NCBI GenBank assembly: GCA_902800495.1 | Contig: CADCET010000009.1 | Span: 48,961-112,960, forward strand | Source of the DNA: an uncultured Prevotellaceae bacterium | GTDB taxonomy: Bacteria > Bacteroidota > Bacteroidia > Bacteroidales > Bacteroidaceae | DNA length: 64,000 nt | Direction: 5' to 3' | In this document: positions 55,779 to 63,327 of the stretch, piece by piece | How the letters are laid out: every line of letters starts with the position of its first letter | Numbering within the stretch: the stretch's first letter is position 1 | Translations under genes and position numbers: made by a program | Notes under the pieces: generated by a model | What the model saw: the letters and a program-made list of their open reading frames with translations, nothing else | Databases searched by the model: none | Told to the model about the DNA's origin: nothing

Positions 55779-58700
55779 ATGATAGATAAAAAATACATTG
55801 ACTTGATACTCGACACGGTTGACTTGGCAGAAGTGGTCTCTGACTATGGCATCAAACTGCATGTCAGTGGCCACACCGCCAAGGGCCTATGTCCGTTCCA
55901 CAATGAGGACACAGCGTCCTTTTGTGTCAATACCGCCAAGAACCTCTGGCATTGTTTTGGATGCGGAAAGGGTGGTAACGTGATTAACTTCGTCATGGAG
56001 ATGGATAACCTCTCTTTCCCTGAAGCCATTAAAAAGCTGTTAAAGGAGAAGAAGAACATCGACCTGAAAGAGAATGATCTTCGGCTCACCCCGGAAGAGG
56101 AGGCGAAATACAAGAAACGTGAGGCGATGCACATCATCAACGACAAACTATGTGCTTTCTACGTCAGTCAGTTAGATAATGGTACTGCCGACGCGAATGC
56201 TGCTAAAGCCTATATGCTCAGTCGGTGGAATGCCGACTTCTGCAAGGAACAGCAGATTGGCTATGCCCCCAATGACTGGACATCCGTGGTGAAGTTCGCC
56301 GAAAAGGCAGGACTGAGTTTAGACCTGATGCAGCAGATGGGCATCCTGAGACTGAGCGAAAAGACACATTCCTTGTACTGTGTTTATAAGAATCGCCTCA
56401 TGATTCCCATCAGAGACCGCTATTCCAATATCGAGGGCTTCACGGCCAGAGCATTGGACGATAAGTCTGAATGCAAGTATCTCAACTCAGCCGACAGCGA
56501 ACTCTACCACAAGTCTGAGTCCGTCTTCGGCATTGATGCTGCCGTCCAAAAGGCAAGAAAGGAGTGTAAACTGTATCTTGTAGAGGGAGCACCTGATGTG
56601 ATGAAGCTACAGTCTCTCGACATTCTCAACACCATTGCCTCCCTGGGCGGTTCTTGGAACGACAAGCAGTTCCAGAAGTTAAAGGACTTACGCCTTCAGA
56701 ACTGTACGCTCTGCTTCATCCCCGACTCTGATGTCCCCAAGAATAATGAGAGATTAGGAGCTGGATTTGCCAATGTTCTCCGCAATGGTGCCCTCGCTAT
56801 GCGTCTGGGCTTTACTGTCAGCGTCAAGGAGATTCCCAACGACCTCACTGTAGAACAGCCAAAGAAGATTGACCCCGATGAGTTCTTCACTGACAAGTCC
56901 GACCTAGCCAAGTTGGAAGAACGCGAGTTCCTGTTATGGTCATTTGAGAAGAAGTTCACCCCCAACGGCACGACGGAGGAGAAGCAGAAAGCCATTGAAG
57001 AAACTTGCGAATTGCTTCTTTGTATTAAGGACGAAGCCATTCAAGAGCGATACATCACGGCTCTTGCAAGGATTGACGGCAACAAGACCATCTGGCGCCA
57101 GGCTCTCAACACAGCCATGAAGAAACGGCAGAAGCAACTCTCCGAGAAGAACAACGAGGGTGACATTGACATGCTCCGCTCTTTCGGCTTCACCGTCCAG
57201 CACGGCTGTTATTTCGGTTACAACCAGAAAGGCGAGGAAAAACAGTGGTCTAACTTCACCTTGAAGCCTCTGTTCCATGTCAAAGACGACATTCACCCCG
57301 TCCGTTTGTTCGAGATATGCAACTCTGACGGACAGAAGGAAATCATCGAACTGAACATGGAGGAGTTTACTTCTTCCAAGAAACTGCGTCAGAAACTTGT
57401 TGGCATCGGTAACTTCATCTGGTTGGCAGACGATTCTTCGCAAATTCAACTGATGTGCTATCTGGCCAAGGTGTCAGAGACCGCAGTGGAAATCAAGCAA
57501 CTCGGCTGGCAGCAGCAGGGCTTCTACTGTTTCTGCAATGGTGCCTTGGAGGATGGCGTCTGGCATCCTGTAGATGACAAGGGCATTGTCAGGCTGAAGA
57601 AACGCAACTACTATCTTCCCGCCATGTCGCAGATATATAAGGACTCTACGGAACTGTATTCCAACGAACGCAAGTTCCGTCACCAGCCCTATTCCAATAT
57701 CTCCCTGCACGACTATTTCTCTAAGATTATCGATGTGTTCGGCGACAATGCGGTTATCGGCCTCTGTTTCTATATCGCTACCCTCTTCAAGGATGTCTAT
57801 AAGCAGAAGTCCACTTCTTTCCCTATCCTCAACATCTTCGGCCCGAAGGGTTCTGGTAAAACTGAACTGGCCGAGACGATGATGGCATTCTTCGTCGTGG
57901 GCAACGACCCTCAGAATATTGAGACTGCCACCGTTCCTGCACTGGCCGATGCTGTTGCCAGCGTCAGCAACGCTCTCGTCCATATCGACGAATACAAGAA
58001 CGGCATCGACACCAAGAAGATTGAGTGGCTGAAAGACCTCTGGGCATGTATCGGGCGCAGCCGCATGAACATGGACAAGGACAAGAAACGCGAACAGGCT
58101 AGGGTGGACTCTGGCATCATCCTCACAGGTCAGGAGATGCCTACTGCCGATATTGCCCTGTTTACGCGACTCATCTTCCTGGCCTACGACCGAGACCACC
58201 ACAACCAGCAGGAGCGCGAACGCTTTGCCGAGCTGATGCAGTTGCGAATGTATGGTGCCACGCACATCACCATTCAACTCTTGAGTCTGCGCGACAAGTT
58301 CACAGAGCGTTTCGAACTTGCCTGGGAGAAGGCTAAGAGCGACGTTGCCCTCCATCCTAAGTGGACTCCTAATCTGAAGGACCGTATCGAGAACAACTGG
58401 CTCGTTCCCCTGTCGGCATACCTGGCCCTCCAAGGGGAAATCGACTGCCCGTTCACCTACGACCGTTTGCTCGACCTCTGCATGGACGGACTGATTCGGC
58501 AGAACAAGCTTTGCAACCGTTCCGACGAGGTGTCCAACTTCTGGAGCCTCATTAGCTGTGCGCAGCAAAAGGGCGAACTCATCAACGAGAAGGACTATCT
58601 CATCAAGTCGAAGAACCGCCTGAAGACCAACAAGATGAAGGATGGCTATGAGTTTGGCGAGCCTCGTCAGATACTGATGCTCAGAAAGAACACAGCGCTC

Positions 58701-59030
58701 AACGCCTATCAGAAGATTGGCCGTGAGATGAATATCAGCACCCTGCCCAACGAGTCTATAGAGTACTATCTCCAGATTTCTCCTGAGTTTCTGGGCGTGG
58801 CCACCTCTGCCGAGCGGTTCAAGCGCATCAACTCCAACGGCCAGCCCGTTCAGAACTACGTATTGGAGGGTGGAAAGCCCAAGTGCAAGATCATCACCGA
58901 GCAGGATCGCCCGCTCTGCTTCTGCTATACCGAAGTCTGCGAGCGTTATGGCATCAACCTGAGCACATTCCTCAGTGATTCACTCGACGATGCCCCCACT
59001 GAGGTACAACAAGAAGACTTGCCATTCTAA
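55779..59030 (+). CDS. Mobile-element primase-helicase (CHC2 zinc, Toprim, AAA helicase)
   Basis: 1083 residues from the ATG at 55779 (MIDKKYIDLILDTVDL), the start that matches primase N-termini. CHC2 zinc finger about 25-60 (CPFHNEDTASF, HCFGCGKGGNVINF). A DnaG-like catalytic core with Toprim about 260-350 (YLVEGAPDVMKLQ; later FIPDSDVPKN). A C-terminal helicase-type ATPase has Walker A FGPKGSGKTELAE and Walker B HIDEYKNG at about 690-770. Similar to P4-alpha-like replication proteins of satellites. Iteron-like repeats follow its stop. Confidence 0.85.
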   Translation: MIDKKYIDLILDTVDLAEVVSDYGIKLHVSGHTAKGLCPFHNEDTASFCVNTAKNLWHCFGCGKGGNVINFVMEMDNLSFPEAIKKLLKEKKNIDLKENDLRLTPEEEAKYKKREAMHIINDKLCAFYVSQLDNGTADANAAKAYMLSRWNADFCKEQQIGYAPNDWTSVVKFAEKAGLSLDLMQQMGILRLSEKTHSLYCVYKNRLMIPIRDRYSNIEGFTARALDDKSECKYLNSADSELYHKSESVFGIDAAVQKARKECKLYLVEGAPDVMKLQSLDILNTIASLGGSWNDKQFQKLKDLRLQNCTLCFIPDSDVPKNNERLGAGFANVLRNGALAMRLGFTVSVKEIPNDLTVEQPKKIDPDEFFTDKSDLAKLEEREFLLWSFEKKFTPNGTTEEKQKAIEETCELLLCIKDEAIQERYITALARIDGNKTIWRQALNTAMKKRQKQLSEKNNEGDIDMLRSFGFTVQHGCYFGYNQKGEEKQWSNFTLKPLFHVKDDIHPVRLFEICNSDGQKEIIELNMEEFTSSKKLRQKLVGIGNFIWLADDSSQIQLMCYLAKVSETAVEIKQLGWQQQGFYCFCNGALEDGVWHPVDDKGIVRLKKRNYYLPAMSQIYKDSTELYSNERKFRHQPYSNISLHDYFSKIIDVFGDNAVIGLCFYIATLFKDVYKQKSTSFPILNIFGPKGSGKTELAETMMAFFVVGNDPQNIETATVPALADAVASVSNALVHIDEYKNGIDTKKIEWLKDLWACIGRSRMNMDKDKKREQARVDSGIILTGQEMPTADIALFTRLIFLAYDRDHHNQQERERFAELMQLRMYGATHITIQLLSLRDKFTERFELAWEKAKSDVALHPKWTPNLKDRIENNWLVPLSAYLALQGEIDCPFTYDRLLDLCMDGLIRQNKLCNRSDEVSNFWSLISCAQQKGELINEKDYLIKSKNRLKTNKMKDGYEFGEPRQILMLRKNTALNAYQKIGREMNISTLPNESIEYYLQISPEFLGVATSAERFKRINSNGQPVQNYVLEGGKPKCKIITEQDRPLCFCYTEVCERYGINLSTFLSDSLDDAPTEVQQEDLPF

Positions 59031-59040
59031 GCAATTCCCA

Positions 59041-59262
59041 TGTCGCACTTGTCGCAACCTGCGCATCGCTGATTTACAGACACATAGCGACCGTCCTGCC
59101 TGTAGCACCACCATCGCATCGTGTCGCACCATCAGCCCCAACGCCCCGTTCTGTCGCAGTCTTGTAGCAGTAATTAAGGGTAAGTATGATTGATACAATA
59201 TAAATCTCTCCCTGTTAATCACTGGCTCAGGCGGCAGCGACAAGTGCGACAAGGTGCGACAT
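59041..59262. repeat. TGTCGCA iteron cluster (candidate replication origin)
   Basis: Six exact TGTCGCA copies in 221 bp: forward at 59041, 59050, 59122 and 59152; reverse at 59245 and 59255. A 15-bp inverted pair, TGTCGCACTTGTCGC (59041-59055) and its complement (59237-59251), brackets the cluster. Located right after the primase-helicase gene. Confidence 0.75.
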
Positions 59263-59355
59263 TTTTTTCGTCAATGTAATTCTTAAGGTGATAGCAATCC
59301 TCCCTTATTTTGCATCTTTATCGAAGAAAACGAACCGTATTTCAATTTTAATCCT

Positions 59356-59363
59356 TATCTTTG
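59356..59363 (+). promoter_or_regulatory. -7 box upstream of the ECF sigma locus
   Basis: TATCTTTG, about 80 nt before the signal-peptide remnant and 283 nt before the sigma gene. Between 59553 and 59646 the only other hint is CAACCTTTTGG then TGTTC, a possible ECF-type promoter, weakly supported. Confidence 0.4.
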
Positions 59364-59441
59364 TAACCTATTTAAAATGGATAAAACGACATGAATAGAT
59401 AGACTAACTGACATAAGAAAGCGTTGACGACAAAGGTTTGG

Positions 59442-59552
59442 TTGAATAAGAAAACCATCATAACCATCCTGCTCGTTCTTGTCATAATATCGGGGAATAG
59501 CAACTCTAGCCATTGCTTTACCCAAACCAAACAATACACGCTTAGTGATTGA
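59442..59552 (+). pseudogene. Signal-peptide remnant related to the downstream secreted proteins
   Basis: From a TTG at 59442 the frame reads LNKKTIITILLVLVIISG and stops at 59550 after 36 codons. The first 14 residues nearly match the signal peptides of the genes at 61697, 62714 and 63328 (MNKKTIIT...). The DNA is also alike. Probably the 5' end of a decayed paralogue. Confidence 0.6.
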
Positions 59553-59646
59553 TATATCTACAATCAAATAAAAATAAAACAAGTTTCGTACAACCTTTTG
59601 GTCTGTTCAAACGTTTATATATCAGAAAGTAGTAAAAAAAGGTACA

Positions 59647-60132
59647 ATGACCCGAGAAATATTCATTCAACTCGTCCATAAAGAACTATACAGCCTGCGG
59701 CGCTTCCTGCTTGCAGCATGCAGAGGGGACAGCAATGAAGCTGACGATGTAGCACAAGAGGTTTTGATGAAAGCTTACGTGGCATCACGCCGCTTCGAGG
59801 ACGAAGAGGGATTCTCGGCTTGGCTCTATAGGATTGCCTGTAACACCCTGATAGATCATCAACGAAAACAGATGACACGTGGTGAGACCATTGGCATCGA
59901 CAAAGCGCATGATGTGGTTGGTGTCTCCCGTTCCGATGACAATTTTGAGTATCAGGAACTCTATCAAGTCATCGACGGCCTACCGATGAGTGAACGCACG
60001 GCAGTACTTCTCTTCTATATGGAGGACCGACCTATCAAGGAAATCGCCGCTATTATGAACGTGGCAGAAGGAACGGTGAAAGGCTACCTCTCGCGTGGCC
60101 GTTGGCATCTAAGAACGAAATTAAGCAAATAA
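59647..60132 (+). CDS. ECF-family RNA polymerase sigma factor
   Basis: 161 residues. Region 2 about 10-80 (GDSNEADDVAQEVLMKAYVASRRFEDEEGFSAWLYRIACNTLIDHQRK) and region 4 about 105-158 (GLPMSERTAVLLFYMEDRPIKEIAAIMNVAEGTVKGYLSRGRWHLRTKL). Directs RNA polymerase to a small regulon, often envelope or stress genes. Followed 7 nt later by a membrane protein that is a likely anti-sigma factor. Confidence 0.94.
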   Translation: MTREIFIQLVHKELYSLRRFLLAACRGDSNEADDVAQEVLMKAYVASRRFEDEEGFSAWLYRIACNTLIDHQRKQMTRGETIGIDKAHDVVGVSRSDDNFEYQELYQVIDGLPMSERTAVLLFYMEDRPIKEIAAIMNVAEGTVKGYLSRGRWHLRTKLSK

Positions 60133-60139
60133 GACAGAT

Positions 60140-60505
60140 ATGAAAGATCAGGAACTACGAGACAAATTCCACGCCTATCGTCCACAGATTGACGATAACG
60201 AAGCGTTCATGGACAAACTCATGGCGCAGATGGATACTGTAGATGAACAACAGCATGCTCGCATCATTCCATTCTATCGCAGGATTCTTCCTTGGGTGGC
60301 TGGCGTAGCGGCTGCAAGTGTTGTAGCGGTGTTTATAATGAGAGACCCCGCAACAACTCCGACAGAAACCACTTACAAACCCCGTCTGCCTGAATACCAT
60401 TACAAAGTTACATCGCCCATTCCTGACTTCTCTTCATACGAAGACATTGTCAATGAGATAGAGCGTAGTGGTAGGCAGTTGGAGGATGCCATTGCCCAGT
60501 TATAA
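60140..60505 (+). CDS. Putative single-span anti-sigma factor
   Basis: 121 residues. The N-terminal cytoplasmic part (about 1-50) is charged (DNEAFMDKLMAQMDTVDEQQHA), then one membrane helix at about 52-69 (LPWVAGVAAASVVAVFIM) and a periplasmic tail of about 50 residues. Size, topology and position next to an ECF sigma gene fit a membrane anti-sigma factor; no zinc-type (ZAS) Cys/His motif is seen, so this is inference from context. Confidence 0.72.
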   Translation: MKDQELRDKFHAYRPQIDDNEAFMDKLMAQMDTVDEQQHARIIPFYRRILPWVAGVAAASVVAVFIMRDPATTPTETTYKPRLPEYHYKVTSPIPDFSSYEDIVNEIERSGRQLEDAIAQL

Positions 60506-60564
60506 ACAATTAGAAAAGACGTCTTGCTATCATAACAATCATTCATCATTAAACAAATGAAACA

Positions 60565-61665
60565 ATGAAGAAAACATTATTCCTTTTAGTAGCGAGTGCC
60601 CTGTTAGGCTCTTGCGCCTCAGAGCAGACAGGTTCGTCAGACCCTATTGAGAATCTCGTTTCCTATTTAGACAGTAAATCATTCGACCAAACCCATAAGC
60701 GGGTGAAATATGAAGGCGGTGCCATCCTGAAAACGAATACAGAGTATTACGGTATCGGTGCCACGCCAGAGGCTCTCAAGTCAAAGGAGTATCAGAATCT
60801 GCCCAAAGAGAGGTTACAAGAAAAGCTGGAAAACATAGAGATTCAGGATTCTTGCCTCCGTGCCTTCCGCTGGGGCTGCTCCTTCGCTCGGCAGTGCTAC
60901 CACAAAGAGAACCGTATGCTGGACAAGGATACCGTGGTCTATGCGTTGGCTCTCGACGGCATGGACGGAGAACGCATTGAACTGGAAGGTGCAGACAGCT
61001 ATCAGGACTATTCTGTTGGCTTCAAAGCCGCTCGCGCTGCAACCTTGAAGGTGAATGGCACCAAACAATACTCCCAATGGCAGATACAATACATCACCCG
61101 CGAGGAGAAAGGACGGGAAACCCCCTTTAATATGCGTCCGCTCAACGATTTCATCAATCGGATGATGGAGAACGTAGACAGCGTGAAAGTGTACGAAACC
61201 TCCTACGAAATAACCCATGAGGACCTCGGCGGGAATCCCTCGCTGGTCGGAGAATTTGCCCCCGACGAGGAGGGCACCTATAGCGGCAAGACGACGGGAC
61301 ATCTCTACGTGGTGCCAGAGAAGTCTGCCAAGGATGTAGAAGAAGGATTGCGCTTTTGCGTGAAGAATGACTATCTGGGATTGAACCCCAATCAGAAATT
61401 CTTCATCACGATGGATGAGAAGGGACTTGTCATCGGCAGGAATGAACCCCTTACCTTCAGCATCAACGAAACCGTCAAGCACCAGTCGTTATACGCCGAG
61501 CGGTCTGTAGATGGTCACTTCTACATCCTCGTCCTCGACGAAACCACCGGTGCCTACTGTCTTCCCCGCTGCTGGAAGCACATTATCCGCATCAAGGACC
61601 ACAAGGAGTATTTTGTCCCTGGCGGACACAAGCCTAACAAGGACGGGTGGATAAATATAGATTAA
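60565..61665 (+). CDS. Lipoprotein of unknown function
   Basis: 366 residues. The lipoprotein signal ends SALLGSCASEQTG. The mature protein has several Cys (DSCLRAF, RWGCSFARQCYHKE) and a beta-rich C-terminal half (GHLYVVPEKSAKDV, HFYILVLDETTGAYCLPRCWKHI). No family recognised. Likely a cell-surface or periplasmic target or sensor of the ECF system, from its position. Confidence 0.78.
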   Translation: MKKTLFLLVASALLGSCASEQTGSSDPIENLVSYLDSKSFDQTHKRVKYEGGAILKTNTEYYGIGATPEALKSKEYQNLPKERLQEKLENIEIQDSCLRAFRWGCSFARQCYHKENRMLDKDTVVYALALDGMDGERIELEGADSYQDYSVGFKAARAATLKVNGTKQYSQWQIQYITREEKGRETPFNMRPLNDFINRMMENVDSVKVYETSYEITHEDLGGNPSLVGEFAPDEEGTYSGKTTGHLYVVPEKSAKDVEEGLRFCVKNDYLGLNPNQKFFITMDEKGLVIGRNEPLTFSINETVKHQSLYAERSVDGHFYILVLDETTGAYCLPRCWKHIIRIKDHKEYFVPGGHKPNKDGWINID

Positions 61666-61696
61666 TCCACCAATGCCTATAAGAGATTAAAGGAAT

Positions 61697-62701
61697 ATGA
61701 ACAAGAAAACCATCATCACCCTTCTGTTCGCCCTCGTCTCAATGGCAGGGCTAGCACAAAACTGGTCTCCTCTTGTGGAAGACAGCATCGACTTCATTAT
61801 CACAGGCACGACGAATAGCACACAAGACAGTTTGATAATGTTTCCTTGCGCTCCGCTTGGAGTACGTGAGAAATACCCCATCCACAATGGGAAGTTCACG
61901 GTAACAGGCCGTGTGCGCCGCCACACATTTATTCAGATTGATGACAATGTGAGCAACAGCCTCCGCTTCATTGCCGAGGAAACGCCGACATACATTAACC
62001 TTGCCACAGATGAGGTAAGAGGTAGCGAACTGCAAAAAAAGTTTATCAGCTGTCAGATGAGAGAACGAGACATTGACAATAAGACCGACAGGAATGCTGT
62101 CATCCAGCAGAACATCCGTGAAAACATGAATAATATCATTCCTGCATATTATCTCTATTCAGATTATCCTTCCTTCACACTCGAAGAGATGCAGGAGTTC
62201 ATTCGTGAGGATGCACCCTACGCCCACCACCCCGCTATGGAGTGGCCTTGGAGGGCATATTTGGCAAAACTAAAGCAGAAAGACATTACAGGCAAGCCGT
62301 TTATAGACTTCGAGGCAGAGGCTCCTGACAGTACCTTACGCCGTTTGTCGGAATTCGTGGGGCCTGGCCAGTACGTTCTGCTCGACTTATGGGCATTGCA
62401 TCGTGGTCCTTATACTCCATCCTTCGATTTTATGAAACACCTTTATGCAACTTACAAAAGCCAAGGCTTCCGCATCATCAGCGTTTCATGCGAACAGAAC
62501 CGCAGAGGTAACGACAGGCTCAAACTCCCATGGACGACTCTCCGCAGCCCTGCACGTAAGGGTTGCGCACTCGACCTTTATAGCATGATAGGTATCTCAG
62601 CCCTCATCCTCATTGACCGCGACGGCACTATCATCGCCGTGCCAAACAGCGTAGAAGAACTGAAAGCGAAACTCGAAGAGATATTTCCTGATAACAAATA
62701 A
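61697..62701 (+). CDS. Secreted thioredoxin-fold protein lacking the CxxC active site
   Basis: 334 residues. Signal peptide about 1-20 (MNKKTIITLLFALVSMAGLA). An N-terminal DUF4369-like part (about 30-115), then a TlpA/AhpC-like thioredoxin fold (about 200-330): GQYVLLDLWALHRGPYTPSF, LYATYKSQGFRIISVSCEQN, IGISALILIDRDGTII. At the site where TlpA proteins have W-x-x-W-C-x-x-C, this reads WALHRGPYT, so both redox Cys are gone. A binding or structural role seems likelier than oxidoreductase activity. Confidence 0.82.
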   Translation: MNKKTIITLLFALVSMAGLAQNWSPLVEDSIDFIITGTTNSTQDSLIMFPCAPLGVREKYPIHNGKFTVTGRVRRHTFIQIDDNVSNSLRFIAEETPTYINLATDEVRGSELQKKFISCQMRERDIDNKTDRNAVIQQNIRENMNNIIPAYYLYSDYPSFTLEEMQEFIREDAPYAHHPAMEWPWRAYLAKLKQKDITGKPFIDFEAEAPDSTLRRLSEFVGPGQYVLLDLWALHRGPYTPSFDFMKHLYATYKSQGFRIISVSCEQNRRGNDRLKLPWTTLRSPARKGCALDLYSMIGISALILIDRDGTIIAVPNSVEELKAKLEEIFPDNK

Positions 62702-62713
62702 AACGAAGCGAAT

Positions 62714-63325
62714 ATGAACAAGAAAATCATCATCACCATCCTGCTCGCTCTTGTCGCAATGACGGGGCAGGCGCAAGAAATCGGCAAGGCCGAGGCAACT
62801 GCAACCGACTACATCAAGTTGCTCAACAAGCAAGGATACCACGTCTTTGCCCTTGACTTGTCGAAACTGAATAAAGACAAATACCTGATGTCGCCCGTGA
62901 TACAAGTATGGTCGAAAGGCAAAATGGAACAAAACTTGTTGGAGAACTTCGGCATTGCATACACGAACAGTGCACCCAAGGTTACCATTGGTTTCATGCC
63001 AAAGACGGACTCGTTGTTCATATGCAATTTCCAGTTCGACGATGTGTGCGGCTTCACCTTGAATCTGCCTATGCCATCCGTAAAGAATGAGGATAACGGC
63101 TCAGAATGTATCTATTACGTGTGCCGTCCATTTACCGTTCAGTCAGAATGGAAGGAGAACGAGGTGATTCCTGTTGCAGCTTACAGTTCATCGTGGTATG
63201 ACCCGGAAATCAAGGCTTGTCGCAACTGTGACGACTTGGAGTTTGACCAAGATTTCCTTAAAAGTGCAACTTTCAATTATAGCCCTTGCATATACGTTTT
63301 TGGCATCACGATAAAGAAGATGTAA
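62714..63325 (+). CDS. Secreted protein of unknown function
   Basis: 203 residues. Signal peptide about 1-20 (MNKKIIITILLALVAMTGQA), nearly the same as in the genes before and after, although the mature part is unrelated to that of the 61697 gene. The mature sequence begins QEIGKAEATATDYIKLLNKQGYHVFALDLSKL; it includes CIYYVCRP and ACRNCDD. No family recognised. Starts 12 nt after the upstream stop, so co-transcribed. Confidence 0.75.
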   Translation: MNKKIIITILLALVAMTGQAQEIGKAEATATDYIKLLNKQGYHVFALDLSKLNKDKYLMSPVIQVWSKGKMEQNLLENFGIAYTNSAPKVTIGFMPKTDSLFICNFQFDDVCGFTLNLPMPSVKNEDNGSECIYYVCRPFTVQSEWKENEVIPVAAYSSSWYDPEIKACRNCDDLEFDQDFLKSATFNYSPCIYVFGITIKKM

Positions 63326-63327
63326 TA

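Larger units (their letters stand above)
50772..59262. mobile_element. Putative integrative mobile element (about 8.5 kb)
   Basis: All genes are on the plus strand: tyrosine integrase, AlbA_2/ATPase protein, two unknown proteins, excisionase-like HTH protein and primase-helicase. A TGCGACA motif followed by a T-rich run lies at both ends (50782 and 59255), in the same orientation. No conjugation, capsid or relaxase genes are seen, so it may be a satellite-like or mobilised element. No clear direct attachment repeat was found by eye; the boundaries are approximate. Confidence 0.6.

Noticed and set aside
58975-59252. Short frames on both strands over the iteron cluster
   Set aside because: Cys/Arg-rich sequences produced by the TGTCGCA repeats; they overlap the primase 3' end and lack start signals.
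50772-59270. Direct-repeat attachment sites of the mobile element
   Set aside because: Only a short TGCGACA plus T-rich similarity was found at the two ends; too weak to call att sites without an empty-site comparison.
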